This document shows positions 36,101 through 45,193 of a DNA stretch of 64,000 nt, one piece after another (the first letter of the stretch is position 1; each line of letters opens with the position of its first letter). This DNA comes from Gammaproteobacteria bacterium (GTDB lineage Bacteria > Pseudomonadota > Gammaproteobacteria > Pseudomonadales > Azotimanducaceae): assembly GCA_009846005.1 (NCBI GenBank), contig VXYL01000068.1, positions 132,626-196,625 of the forward strand, read 5' to 3'. The notes beneath the pieces were generated by a model, which searched no databases, was not told the DNA's origin, and worked only from the letters and a program-made list of their open reading frames with translations. The position numbers were made by a program, and so were the translations under genes.

Positions 36101-37331
36101 ACACGGCGAACTGTGTGCCGAAGGCGTCCCGCTCCAACGCATCGCCACCGCGGTGGGCACCCCCGTGTACGTCTATTCATGGCGGAGCGTGCACGAGCAG
36201 TACAGACGGATCGAGCATGCCCTCGCCGGCGTCGACCACCGCATCTGCTATGCCGTCAAGGCCAATTCGAACCTAGCGATCCTCGCCCGCCTAGCGGAGC
36301 TCGGGGCGGGCTTCGACATCGTATCCGGTGGCGAACTCGAACGGGTGCTGCGCGCCGGAGGCGACCCGAAACGGGTGGTCTTCTCGGGCGTCGGCAAGTC
36401 GACGGCGGACATCGACTTCGGCATCAAGTGCGGCATCGACGCGTTCAACGTGGAGAGCGCCTCGGAACTTGCACGGCTCGAAGCCCGGGCGGGGCTGCTC
36501 GGCTGCAATGCCCGGGTGTCGGTGCGCGTGAACCCCGACGTGGACGCCAACACGCACCCCTACATCGCCACCGGACTCAAGGAGAGCAAATTCGGCGTGC
36601 CGCCCGAGCAGGCCCTGGAACTCTATTGCCGTGCGTCGGCATCCCCGGACCTCACGGTCGCCGGAATCGACTGCCACATTGGTTCGCAGATCGTCGACGT
36701 CGAGCCCTTCGAGGCAGCGTTGACAGCGCTCCTCCAGCTGGTGGACGCCTTGGACGGGGAGGACATCGCCCTGGACCACGTCGACATCGGCGGGGGCTTT
36801 GGGGTTACCTACGGAAACGAGCCGGCTCTGGATCTCGACGGCCTCGGAGAAGTCATCCGGCGGACGCTTGCCGATCGCACGCTGCAACTCCGCGTTGAAC
36901 CGGGTCGAAGCCTCGTGGCCGATGCGGGGATCCTGCTTACCCGGGTGGAGTACCTAAAGCCGGCACCCGCGCCCGGGTACCGCAACATTGCCGTTGTGGA
37001 TGCGGCGATGAACGATCTGATTCGCCCGGCGTTGTACCAGGCCTGGCATGCCGTCGAGCCGGTGGTCGAGGACGGCGGCGTCCCCAAGCCGTGGGACATC
37101 GTGGGTCCGATCTGCGAAACGGGCGACTTCCTGGCCCTCGATCGCGAACTCGCGCTGAACGAGGGTGACCTGCTCGCCATACGAGGCGCAGGTGCCTACG
37201 GCTTCGCGCAAAGTTCGAACTACAACACGCGACCCCGGGCGGCGGAGGTGCTGGTTACCGACGAGGCCTTTGCCGTCGTGCGGCGACGCGAGACGATCAG
37301 CGACCTACTCGGCCTTGAGATGTTCGACTAG
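36084..37331 (+). CDS. lysA: Diaminopimelate decarboxylase
   Basis: The 415-residue protein has PLP lysine 59 in CYAVKANSN, FDIVSGGELERV, HIGSQI, the phosphate-binding DIGGGFGVTY and CETGDFLA. It makes lysine from meso-diaminopimelate. ATG at 36084 has GGAGAGG upstream and lies inside lptM. The next gene, dapF, supplies its substrate. Confidence 0.96.
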   Translation: MGYARRHGELCAEGVPLQRIATAVGTPVYVYSWRSVHEQYRRIEHALAGVDHRICYAVKANSNLAILARLAELGAGFDIVSGGELERVLRAGGDPKRVVFSGVGKSTADIDFGIKCGIDAFNVESASELARLEARAGLLGCNARVSVRVNPDVDANTHPYIATGLKESKFGVPPEQALELYCRASASPDLTVAGIDCHIGSQIVDVEPFEAALTALLQLVDALDGEDIALDHVDIGGGFGVTYGNEPALDLDGLGEVIRRTLADRTLQLRVEPGRSLVADAGILLTRVEYLKPAPAPGYRNIAVVDAAMNDLIRPALYQAWHAVEPVVEDGGVPKPWDIVGPICETGDFLALDRELALNEGDLLAIRGAGAYGFAQSSNYNTRPRAAEVLVTDEAFAVVRRRETISDLLGLEMFD

Positions 37332-37354
37332 GCCAGTCTCGACAGTGCCGGCCG

Positions 37355-37360
37355 TATAAT
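37355..37360 (+). promoter_or_regulatory. Consensus -10 box upstream of dapF
   Basis: TATAAT occurs once in the 156-bp lysA-dapF gap, 127 bp before dapF. No convincing -35 box was found, so it may be fortuitous, but such AT-rich words are rare in this DNA. Confidence 0.35.
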
Positions 37361-37487
37361 CCGAATGATCGGCAGCAGGCGTCACGAATATGCTTGAACG
37401 CGGCAATAGGCCCCCACACCGAGTCGAGCCTGCGATGCCGTATCGTCGCAATCACTCGTCGGCTGCCGTACTGCCGCCGCTAGGTCG

Positions 37488-38318
37488 ATGAAGCTCCGCT
37501 TCGCCAAGATGCATGGCCTCGGCAACGACTTCATGGTCGTCGACCTGGTGACGCAGCGAGGCATGCCGAAACCCGAGGACGTCCGAACCTGGAGCGACCG
37601 CCGCACCGGTGTGGGTTTCGACCAGTTGCTCGCCGCTCTGCCGCCGGGGGATCCCGACGCTGATTTCCGGATGCGCATCTTCAACGCGGACGGGTCGGAG
37701 GCTGAGCAGTGCGGCAACGGCGCACGCTGCTTTGCACGGTTCGTGGTCGATGAAGGACTCACAGTCAAACGCGATCTCCTCGTCGAAACCGAGGGCGGGA
37801 GCATCCGCACCGAGTTGCTTGGCGACGACCAGGTTCGGGTCGACATGGGCGTGCCAAGCACCGACCCCGCCGCGGTGCCCTTCCTTGCGACCGAGGCGGC
37901 AACGTCCTACCTGGTCGACTTGGGAGACGATCGCATCGAGGTGACGCCGGTGTCGATGGGCAATCCCCATGCGGTCGTGTTCGTGGACAACGTGTCCCGT
38001 GCCGACATCGAGGGCATCGGGCGTGCCTTGCAACATCACGAGCGCTTTCCCGAGCAGGTCAATGTCGGGTTTCTGCAGGTGGTGGACAGGCGTTTCGGAC
38101 GGCTAAGAGTGTACGAGCGCGGCGCGGGGGAGACGCGTGCCTGCGGCAGCGGCGCCTGTGCGGCCATGGTTGCGGGGCGTCTGCACGACCGGTTCGAACC
38201 GAGGGCGAAGATGTCCCTCCCGGGCGGCAAGATTCGCCTTGAATGGCAAGGGCGCGGCTCGCCCGCTAAACTCTCGGGGCCGACGCAGTCTGTCTACACC
38301 GGGCGTATTGAACTATGA
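37488..38318 (+). CDS. dapF: Diaminopimelate epimerase
   Basis: The 276-residue protein has both catalytic cysteines, Cys75 (EAEQCGNGARC) and Cys219 (RACGSGACAA), plus KMHGLGNDF at the N-terminus. It converts LL- to meso-diaminopimelate for lysine and peptidoglycan. Its TGA overlaps the ATG of the DUF484 gene. Confidence 0.97.
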   Translation: MKLRFAKMHGLGNDFMVVDLVTQRGMPKPEDVRTWSDRRTGVGFDQLLAALPPGDPDADFRMRIFNADGSEAEQCGNGARCFARFVVDEGLTVKRDLLVETEGGSIRTELLGDDQVRVDMGVPSTDPAAVPFLATEAATSYLVDLGDDRIEVTPVSMGNPHAVVFVDNVSRADIEGIGRALQHHERFPEQVNVGFLQVVDRRFGRLRVYERGAGETRACGSGACAAMVAGRLHDRFEPRAKMSLPGGKIRLEWQGRGSPAKLSGPTQSVYTGRIEL

Positions 38319-39052
38319 CCGTTCCAGATCGAGAGCGCTCACCCGGGACGGCGACGCAGGAGATGGCACAGGCGGACGCGACCGCGTTGGGGGAGGAGGC
38401 CGTCGCCGCGTTCCTCGCGGAGCACCCGGACTTCTTCGTCCACCGTCCCGATGTGCTTTCCGATATGGAACTACCCGCCAACTCCGGCGACGCCATCTCC
38501 TTGCTGGAACGCCAGGTCATCGCGCTGCGAGGACGCAACAAGAGCTTGCGCGAACAGTTGACGACGCTGCTCGAGAACGCCGAGGCCAACGACCGCGTGT
38601 TCTCCCGCACCACCACGTTCACGCTCGCGTTGATGGATGCGCCTGATCTGCCGAGTCTCGACGGGGTTCTAGCACGCTGCCTGATCGACGGCTTCGACGC
38701 CGACCATGCGACCTGCTTCATCGAAGGATGGGAGCCCCCTGCGAGCCTCGACCACTTGACGGGCGTCCCGCCGGGCGAACCGCCGCCGCTGCCGCAGTTG
38801 TTCGATCATGCGCTGCCCCTGTGCGCCGCGCATCGACCGGAGGAGTACGAGGCGCTATTTCCCGCCAGTGCTCTCGACGCGGTCGGCTCGATCGCCATCG
38901 TGCCGTTGCGGGCGGACCGCCTGAACGGAACGTTGGCGATCGGCTCCTGGGATCCGCAACGGTTCTCGCCCGACATGGGCAAGGTCTTCCTGCTCTATAT
39001 CGGCGACGTGCTGTCGCGCGCGCTCGTGCGCCTCGGTGTCAGGCGGCCTTGA
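38315..39052 (+). CDS. DUF484 family (GAF-like) protein
   Basis: The 245-residue protein has the DUF484 signature FLAEHPDFFVHRPDVLSDM, then ISLLERQVIALRGRNKSLREQL (coiled coil) and a GAF-like domain (IAIVPLRADRLNGTLAIGS). Members sit between dapF and xerC in many Gammaproteobacteria; the biochemical role is unknown. A four-base overlap with dapF indicates coupling. Confidence 0.9.
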   Translation: MTVPDRERSPGTATQEMAQADATALGEEAVAAFLAEHPDFFVHRPDVLSDMELPANSGDAISLLERQVIALRGRNKSLREQLTTLLENAEANDRVFSRTTTFTLALMDAPDLPSLDGVLARCLIDGFDADHATCFIEGWEPPASLDHLTGVPPGEPPPLPQLFDHALPLCAAHRPEEYEALFPASALDAVGSIAIVPLRADRLNGTLAIGSWDPQRFSPDMGKVFLLYIGDVLSRALVRLGVRRP

Positions 39053-39086
39053 CGCCACGAAGGCGAACGGGTACTCCGGTGGCGGG

Positions 39087-40010
39087 ATGAACGCAGAGGT
39101 CGGCATGGACGCCGATGTCGAACGGTTTCTCACCCATCTCGTGGTCGAACGCCGGGCCTCCGCTCACACGGTCGCCGCGTACCGGCGCGACCTTAAGCGT
39201 TTTGTCGGGGCTCGGGGGGAGACCCCGGCTGCGAAGATCACCTCCCGCCACGTCCAGGAGTTCGCGGGCACCCTGCACGCGCGGGGTCTGTCCCCGAGAA
39301 CCATCGCCCGCCACATGTCGAGCCTGCGCAGCTTTTTCGACTACCTCGTCCGGCACCGGGAACTCGGCGCCAACCCCGCCATCGGTGTGCGAGCGCCGAA
39401 GCAGCGCGAACGGTTGCCGAAGACCATGGATCCCGACCAGACGGCGCGGTTGTTCAGCGAACGCACGAAATCGCCCATCGAGGTGCGCGACCGTGCCATG
39501 CTGGAGTTGCTCTACGGCAGCGGAATCCGCCTTGCCGAACTCGTGGGCATCGACATTCGCGACCTCGACTTGGCGAACGGGTTCGTCACGGTCACCGGCA
39601 AGGGTCGCAAGACCCGCGTCGTACCCATCGGCAAGTCGGCATTGGCCGCGATCAAAGCCTGGCTCGCGAACCGACCGGATGCGAGCGGTCGCGATCCCCT
39701 GTTCACGAGTCGCGGCAGAACGCGCATGTCACCCCGCAACGTCCAGCTCAGGCTGAAGAGGATCGCCGCTCGCACGACCGGCAACGACGGCGTGCATCCC
39801 CATCTCCTGCGGCACAGCTTCGCCAGCCACCTCTTGGAATCGAGCGGCGATCTGCGCGCCGTGCAGGAACTCTTGGGCCACGTGGACATTTCCACCACGC
39901 AGGTCTATACCCACCTCGACTTCCAGCACCTGGCGAGGGTCTATGACGCCGCGCACCCTCGCGCGCGTCGCAGGCCGGCAACGCCGGACGAGGGCCAATC
40001 CTCACCGTGA
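39087..40010 (+). CDS. xerC: Tyrosine recombinase XerC
   Basis: The 307-residue protein carries the full catalytic set: Arg148 (GSGIRLAEL), Lys172 (TGKGRKTR), His239 and Arg242 (HLLRHSFA), His265 (LLGH) and nucleophile Tyr274 (TTQVYTHL). It acts with XerD at dif to resolve chromosome dimers. Another ATG at 39105 also has a Shine-Dalgarno sequence. The context (dapF-DUF484-xerC-HAD) supports XerC rather than XerD or an integron enzyme. Confidence 0.95.
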   Translation: MNAEVGMDADVERFLTHLVVERRASAHTVAAYRRDLKRFVGARGETPAAKITSRHVQEFAGTLHARGLSPRTIARHMSSLRSFFDYLVRHRELGANPAIGVRAPKQRERLPKTMDPDQTARLFSERTKSPIEVRDRAMLELLYGSGIRLAELVGIDIRDLDLANGFVTVTGKGRKTRVVPIGKSALAAIKAWLANRPDASGRDPLFTSRGRTRMSPRNVQLRLKRIAARTTGNDGVHPHLLRHSFASHLLESSGDLRAVQELLGHVDISTTQVYTHLDFQHLARVYDAAHPRARRRPATPDEGQSSP

Positions 40011-40717
40011 TTCGGCTCGTCACCTTCGATCTCGACAACACCCTGTGGAGCGTCGACGTGGTGATCGGTCGCGCCGAGCGTCGAATGCACGACTGGTTGC
40101 GACCGCGCGTTCCCGAATACCAGCGTTTGGCGAAGGCGGATCATGCCGCCCTGCGCGACGACGTTATTGCCGACAATCCCGGCATCGTGCACGACATCTC
40201 GCTGCTGCGTGAGCGCGTGCTTGCCGAGACCATTGAACACTGCGGCTATCCGCGGCCGAGAGCTGCGGAGTTGGCGGCGGGTGCGTTCGCGGTGTTCCTG
40301 GATTGGCGACACCGCATCGATTTCTTCGCTGGCGCGCTGGATGTCTTGGACACGCTCGCCAGCTCGTACACCTTGGCGTCGCTTACCAACGGCAACGCCG
40401 ACTTCGCTCGGCTCGGCCTCGACCGCTATTTCTCGTTCGGCTACTGCGCAGCGGACGTGGGCGCGAGCAAACCCCACACGGCGATGTTCGAACGCGCGAT
40501 GGCCCACGCGGGCGTGACCCCGGGCGAAGCGGTGCACATCGGCGATCACGCGATCGATGACATCGAGGGCGCAACGGCTGCCGGAATGGCGACGGTCTGG
40601 GTCAATCTCGTCGGTTCGGACGCAACGCCCGATGCCACCGCGACGGTCACCAGCCTCTCGCAATTGCCCACCACTCTCGCAGGTTTGGAATCTCGAGTGG
40701 CCCGGACCAATGGCTGA
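40007..40717 (+). CDS. HAD family phosphatase (YigB-like)
   Basis: The 236-residue protein has HAD motif I FDLDNTLWSVD, motif II SLTNGNAD, motif III lysine in GASKPHTAMF and motif IV HIGDHAIDDIEGA. The homologue in the same position in E. coli, YigB, is an FMN phosphatase. The GTG start overlaps the xerC stop. Confidence 0.88.
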   Translation: MIRLVTFDLDNTLWSVDVVIGRAERRMHDWLRPRVPEYQRLAKADHAALRDDVIADNPGIVHDISLLRERVLAETIEHCGYPRPRAAELAAGAFAVFLDWRHRIDFFAGALDVLDTLASSYTLASLTNGNADFARLGLDRYFSFGYCAADVGASKPHTAMFERAMAHAGVTPGEAVHIGDHAIDDIEGATAAGMATVWVNLVGSDATPDATATVTSLSQLPTTLAGLESRVARTNG

Positions 40718-41936
40718 ACCGCGTGCGGGCACCGACGACGCGGCGCAGGTGGCGTCCAGGGAACGACCCGACCCTGGACTGCGTGGCGTGGACTACGCCG
40801 GCATCAGCCCGCTGACCCTTCCCGTGGAAGCACTTCTCCGGGCGATCAGGGCGTTGTCCAAGCTGTTCTGGATCTCGATGATCGGGACGCTCTTGACCAT
40901 CTTCCTCGCCGCGCTGGCCAATCTCGGCGGCGCGGCCCAGGGGTCGGTGTCGATAGGCGAATACAGCATTCCCGTCTCCGTACTTCCCATCGGCTGCCTG
41001 GTATTCGCGTGGTTCATGTTGTGGCTGACGGCGGCGCGACTGCGCATGCTCGATGGGGCGCTCGGCGACGACGACCTCACGGCGAGCCTTGCGCGCGAGA
41101 TCTTCCGCCTAGATCCGCCGGTGCTGGATGTATTCGATGCCGGCAACCTGCGTCCGTTCGGCCTGCTGTCGGGGTCGTCCATGCTGCTCTGGAACTGGAG
41201 CCTGTTCTTCGGCAGCAGTGTGGGCCTGTTCTTCTCCGCCATCATCGTTCCGGGTGCCGCCGGCTCGGTGGACGAGTTCGGCGTCTTCTCGGTGTATGTC
41301 CTGGCAGCCCTGGCGATCATGCTCCACGGGGTAGCAAGGATCGTGGGTCCTCTGCGACGGATACTGGATCGTCTGCACGGCGAACTGCCAAAGTTGGGCG
41401 TGGTCAGGGTCGGCGTGGCGGTCGCTGTGCTTTTCGGAGGAATCTTGGCGACGAATCCGGACCTTCCGCGCGTGATGACCAGTGACGTCTACCGGGCGGT
41501 GGGTCCGAGCTGGGCGAACGCCGTCGACGGCGAGACGCTCCTTTTGGAACAAGGCGAGATCGTCGTGTTGATGGGCATCGAAGCGCTCCGTCCGGACCAG
41601 ACCTGCAGCGACGCGGATGGCGCGGTTTACGAATGCGGCCGCCACGCGACGACTTTTCTGCAGTCCCTCGTTCAGGACCGCCCCGTACACTGCGCCGTGT
41701 TTTTCCCCAACCTGGGTGTCTGCGTGCCCCGGGGCGAAGGGGAAGGCGTGCCGACTGCCTTGGAGGACTTCTTCACCGCGAACAGTCTCCAGGCGAGAAT
41801 GGTGGCGGCGGGCTTTGCGTTCACGGAGGGCGATGGAGGGATGTACATGGGCACGCTCCAGGACGAGGCGCAGCGTCAGCGTGTCGGAGCCTGGCAGGGC
41901 GCCTTCGAGCCGCCCGGGCGGTGGGCGTCACGCTAG
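40710..41936 (+). CDS. Multi-pass membrane protein with degenerate nuclease-like (SNase) C-terminal domain
   Basis: The 408-residue protein has about five transmembrane helices (first near residues 45-70, last near 235-255). The C-terminal 130 residues follow the staphylococcal-nuclease pattern: DGETLLLEQGEIVVLMGIEALRPDQTC, YECGRHATTFLQSL, and a final WQGAFEPPGRW. The expected catalytic Arg and Glu of the VRLxGIxAPE segment are replaced (VVLMGIEALRP), so nuclease activity is doubtful. It overlaps the HAD gene by eight bases and ends inside the next gene. I know no characterised member. Confidence 0.7.
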   Translation: MAEPRAGTDDAAQVASRERPDPGLRGVDYAGISPLTLPVEALLRAIRALSKLFWISMIGTLLTIFLAALANLGGAAQGSVSIGEYSIPVSVLPIGCLVFAWFMLWLTAARLRMLDGALGDDDLTASLAREIFRLDPPVLDVFDAGNLRPFGLLSGSSMLLWNWSLFFGSSVGLFFSAIIVPGAAGSVDEFGVFSVYVLAALAIMLHGVARIVGPLRRILDRLHGELPKLGVVRVGVAVAVLFGGILATNPDLPRVMTSDVYRAVGPSWANAVDGETLLLEQGEIVVLMGIEALRPDQTCSDADGAVYECGRHATTFLQSLVQDRPVHCAVFFPNLGVCVPRGEGEGVPTALEDFFTANSLQARMVAAGFAFTEGDGGMYMGTLQDEAQRQRVGAWQGAFEPPGRWASR

Positions 41937-42679
41937 GGCAGTCTTTCCTTGTCGCTGCCGCCATCTGGGCGTTGGCGGCATTGCCGACTATGGCGGCGGG
42001 GCTCGCCGGTTGGGATCCCGTGGGACGCCTCGGTCATCTCGGCTCTGGCAGACGACTGAACGCCCGATGGGCATGGTTCCTGTTCGAACTGCCAGCCCTG
42101 GTGACGTTTCCCGCAATCTATCTCGCGAGCGGCAACTTGCACGTCCTCGGCAATCTCGCCGTCGTCCTCTGGCTGGCCCACTACGGCCACCGCACACTGG
42201 TTTGGCCATGGCTGGTGCCGAAGCGTGACGCAACTGTGCCTCTATCGCTTTGTGCCTCATCCATCGGCTTCAACCTAGTCAACGGTGGACTGTTGGGATG
42301 GTTCATGGGCTTTGCAACGGATTATCCGGATCAATGGTTGACGGATCCGCGATTTGTCGCGGGTTTCTTACTCTTCGTCGGTGGTGCAACGCTGAACGTC
42401 TGGGCCGACTACCGCCTCCGCTACCTGCGCAAGACGAACGCCGGCCGGGTGATGCCCGCCGGGGGGCCGTTCAATGTCGTGTGCTGCCCCAATCTGGCTG
42501 GCGAGATCGTCGAGTGGGTGGGGTTCGCGCTATTGACCTGGTCGCTCCCGGGTCTCGCGTTCGCGCTCTGGACGATCGCGAACCTCGTCCCCCGGGCGCT
42601 CTGGCGGCGCAACTGGTACCGCGAGAAGTTCGAGGGCTTTCCGAAGGAAAGGGCCGCGCTGTTTCCGGGAGTTCTGTAG
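41921..42679 (+). CDS. Steroid 5-alpha-reductase family (PF02544) membrane protein
   Basis: The 252-residue protein has six or so hydrophobic helices. The C-terminal family signature is well conserved: GRVMPAGGPFNVVCCPNLAGE, then IVEWVGFALLTWS, NLVPRALWRRNWYREKF and FPKERAALFPGVL. Relatives reduce enone double bonds of steroids, enoyl-CoAs or polyprenols with NADPH. Which applies here is unknown. GTG at 41921 is the most plausible start, overlapping the previous gene by 16 bases, without a clear Shine-Dalgarno sequence. Confidence 0.82.
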   Translation: MGVTLGQSFLVAAAIWALAALPTMAAGLAGWDPVGRLGHLGSGRRLNARWAWFLFELPALVTFPAIYLASGNLHVLGNLAVVLWLAHYGHRTLVWPWLVPKRDATVPLSLCASSIGFNLVNGGLLGWFMGFATDYPDQWLTDPRFVAGFLLFVGGATLNVWADYRLRYLRKTNAGRVMPAGGPFNVVCCPNLAGEIVEWVGFALLTWSLPGLAFALWTIANLVPRALWRRNWYREKFEGFPKERAALFPGVL

Positions 42680-42728
42680 GGCCAACCCTAACGCGCCCGC
42701 AGGGGCGCGCGGTCGCCTGCGCGGGGGG
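42676..42728 (+). repeat. Degenerate long-form REP at the 3' end of the reductase gene
   Basis: GTAG at 42676 overlaps the TAG stop of the reductase. The following sequence has the nested form seen at 321 and 54503: outer arms, then an inner hairpin CGCGCCC/GGGCGCG around GCAG, then GGTCGCC. The outer arms are decayed. Confidence 0.5.
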
Positions 42729-42752
42729 GCACAGGGCGTCAATTGACTGACA

Positions 42753-42821
42753 CGAGAATGCGTGAGCATTCTCGAAACGCGCCCGAAGGGCGCGCCGGGA
42801 CGGGACAAGCCCGTCCCCTAC
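42753..42821. terminator. Stack of three hairpins between convergent genes, the last a GTAG-type REP
   Basis: First hairpin: CGAGAATGC/GCATTCTCG around GTGA (42753-42774). Second: CGCGCCC/GGGCGCG around GAA (42778-42794). Third: a REP with GGGACGGG/CCCGTCCC around ACAAG ending CTAC at 42818-42821 (42797-42821). All three are perfect. They separate convergent genes and could act as a bidirectional end. The REP supplies the TAG stop of the methyltransferase. A palindrome GTCAATTGAC lies just left at 42738-42747. Confidence 0.6.
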
Positions 42822-43801
42822 GGGCGCTTTCCTGGACGCTCGGGCAACGTCTCCACCATCGCCCGGATATGGTGGACGGTCGTCCCGCAGCAACCGCCGA
42901 TGATCTGAACGCCTTTCTCGACCCAGCCGCGGCAGTGCTCCGCGAAGACATCCACCGGAACCGTGCCAAGGTGTTGACGAGTCTCGGCATCGAAACCGGT
43001 CGCTTCGGGGTAGGCCATGACCGGCCCGCTCCATCGATCGAACAGCACGTCGAGTCCGGGCGTCGTGGAAGGCAGCGAGCTATGCATGATGCCCATGACC
43101 TGGGGACCAAGTGCCGAGAGCGCGTCGATGATCGTCCCGAGCGGCAACGTCGCTCCCTGTTCAAAGTCGTCTGAAAGCCTGCCATCCGCTTCCTCTTGGG
43201 CGATATTCCAGCCAAGCATCTGTCCGCCCGGTCCTTGGCTGGTACTGATGCCCGTCCACACGGGCAAGCCGGTAGCCAGCGCGGCTTGTGTGACGCGGCT
43301 CGCGTGGTCCACGTCCGTCATCATTTCCATCACGAGCAGGTCGCATCCCGCTTCGGCGAGGGTGTCGGCCATTTCCCGGTAGTTCGCAGCTTCCTGTTCG
43401 GGCGTCGGCTCGTACGCCGGATCGGGGCCGACGGTCCCGGGAAGCCATGCCACGTTGTTCGACATCGAACCGGCGATCGCCACCGGCCGGTCGGGTGCCA
43501 CATTCTCCAACGCCTCGCGGGCGAGTTCCACGGCGCGGCGGTTGATGGCGACGGTCTCGGCCCCGTGTCCGGCGGCTTCCAGCACATGCCGGCAGGTCGC
43601 GAAGGTGTTGGCCGTGATCACGTCGGCACCCGCTTCGAGGTAGGACTCGTGCACCCGGCGCACCGTGTCGGGATGAGTCGCGTTGGCCACGCCGCACCAG
43701 GCGGCGAGATCCATTTTGCCGCCGAGGCGGTCGATCTCGGAGCCGATGGCACCGTCGAGGACGATGACCTCGCCAGCGGCAAGTTGGTCGTCGAGGATCA
43801 T
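42818..43801 (-). CDS. Homocysteine S-methyltransferase family protein
   Basis: The 327-residue protein is a TIM-barrel methyltransferase with VLDGAIGSEIDRLG, GADVITANTFAT and the zinc cysteine pair IIGGCCGTT (Cys304/305). The third zinc ligand of this family is normally the Cys of a GxNC motif; here the matching segment reads MGIMHSS, so His may replace it or zinc binding may be altered. The substrate could be homocysteine or another thiol. It overlaps thrC by four bases. Its TAG stop comes from a REP head. Confidence 0.85.
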   Translation of the reverse strand: MILDDQLAAGEVIVLDGAIGSEIDRLGGKMDLAAWCGVANATHPDTVRRVHESYLEAGADVITANTFATCRHVLEAAGHGAETVAINRRAVELAREALENVAPDRPVAIAGSMSNNVAWLPGTVGPDPAYEPTPEQEAANYREMADTLAEAGCDLLVMEMMTDVDHASRVTQAALATGLPVWTGISTSQGPGGQMLGWNIAQEEADGRLSDDFEQGATLPLGTIIDALSALGPQVMGIMHSSLPSTTPGLDVLFDRWSGPVMAYPEATGFDAETRQHLGTVPVDVFAEHCRGWVEKGVQIIGGCCGTTVHHIRAMVETLPERPGKRP

Positions 43802-45186
43802 TCGTCGGCGCTCGCATTCTCGCTTATGTAGTTCATTACCGCTTGCGTGTCCGCGGGAAGAACGGTGCGTCTAGCGGCGGCGGCATCGAGACGGTCTAGG
43901 CGAGGATGGCGGGCTGCGTGCTGGGCTTGGTGGCCGATCGCCTCGATCACCGCGTCCGGGAACTTGGCGGGATGGGCCGCGCCGATGCATACCGGCCGGA
44001 TTCCGTCGGCCGACCTTGAGGCACGGCGGGCCGCCTCGATGCCGACCGCGCTGTGCGGGTCGGCAACGTAGCCGTAGCGCTCGTGGATGTCTCGCATCGC
44101 CTCCTTGGTATCAGAGACGTCAACGGCCAGGGCATCGACACCCTCGTCGGTGGGCTTGCCATCGCCGAGGGCCGCTTCCCCCGACTTCGCGAAGTCCGCC
44201 ATGAACCGCTTGACCCGTGCTGGATTTCGGTCGAAGCGCAGCCACAGGAAGCGTTCGAGGTTGCTCGCTACCTGGATGTCCATGGACGGACTGATTGTCT
44301 GACGGACTGCGCCGCGCCGGTAGATCCCCGTCTGGAAGAACCGCGCCAGGATGTCGTTCTCGTTGGTGGCGAGGACAAAGCGCTTGATGGGCACACCCAT
44401 CTCGCGCACCGCGATGGCCGCGAATATATTGCCGAAGTTTCCGGTCGGCACCGCAAACACCGCCGGACCTTCGGAGCGCAGACAGACATGGACGTAGTAC
44501 GACATCTGCGCCAGGACACGCGCCCAGTTGATCGAGTTGACGGCGCCGAGACGATGCCGGGCCTTGAATGCGAGGTCGCCGAAGGTCGATTTGAGTATCG
44601 ACTGGCAGTCGTCGAAACTGCCGTCGATGGCGAGACAGTGCACGTTGGCGTCGGGAACGGCGGTCATCTGCAGTTCCTGTAGCTCGCTCGTGCCCCCGTT
44701 GGGGTAGAGCACGAAGATGCTCAGGTTCTCGCGACCGCGCACCCCGTAGATGGCCGCGCTGCCGGTATCGCCGCTCGTGGCGCCGACGATGTTCAGATGC
44801 TGGCCCGACTTCCCGAGCAGGTAGTCGAACACGCGCCCGAGAATCTGCAGGGCGACGTCCTTGAACGACAACGTCGGCCCGTGGAATAGCTCCAGCACCT
44901 TGAAATCGCCGAGATCCACCAGCGGCACGATGTCCGGGTGGTCGAAGGCGGTAAAGGCGTCCGCCACGATGGCATCGAGATCCTCGGCCGGAATATCGTC
45001 GACGTACAGCCGGAATACCGCCTGGGCCAACTCGACGTAGGAGAGTTCCCGCCACGCGTCGAGCCTGTCCGCGACGTTGGGAAACCGTTCCGGGACCAGG
45101 AGGCCACCGTCGGGCGCGAGGCCGGTAAGCACCGCTTCCGAGAAGGGCATGGGCGCGGTGTCGCCCCGCGTCGACACGTATCTCAT
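43798..45186 (-). CDS. thrC: Threonine synthase
   Basis: The 462-residue protein has MRYVSTRGDTAPMPFSEAVL, the PLP lysine in HGPTLSFKDVALQ, GATSGDTGSAAIYG and VPTGNFGNIFAA. It converts O-phosphohomoserine to threonine and is of the longer class found in proteobacteria and yeast. The downstream methyltransferase gene overlaps its stop. Confidence 0.95.
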   Translation of the reverse strand: MRYVSTRGDTAPMPFSEAVLTGLAPDGGLLVPERFPNVADRLDAWRELSYVELAQAVFRLYVDDIPAEDLDAIVADAFTAFDHPDIVPLVDLGDFKVLELFHGPTLSFKDVALQILGRVFDYLLGKSGQHLNIVGATSGDTGSAAIYGVRGRENLSIFVLYPNGGTSELQELQMTAVPDANVHCLAIDGSFDDCQSILKSTFGDLAFKARHRLGAVNSINWARVLAQMSYYVHVCLRSEGPAVFAVPTGNFGNIFAAIAVREMGVPIKRFVLATNENDILARFFQTGIYRRGAVRQTISPSMDIQVASNLERFLWLRFDRNPARVKRFMADFAKSGEAALGDGKPTDEGVDALAVDVSDTKEAMRDIHERYGYVADPHSAVGIEAARRASRSADGIRPVCIGAAHPAKFPDAVIEAIGHQAQHAARHPRLDRLDAAAARRTVLPADTQAVMNYISENASADE

Positions 45187-45193
45187 CGGACGG

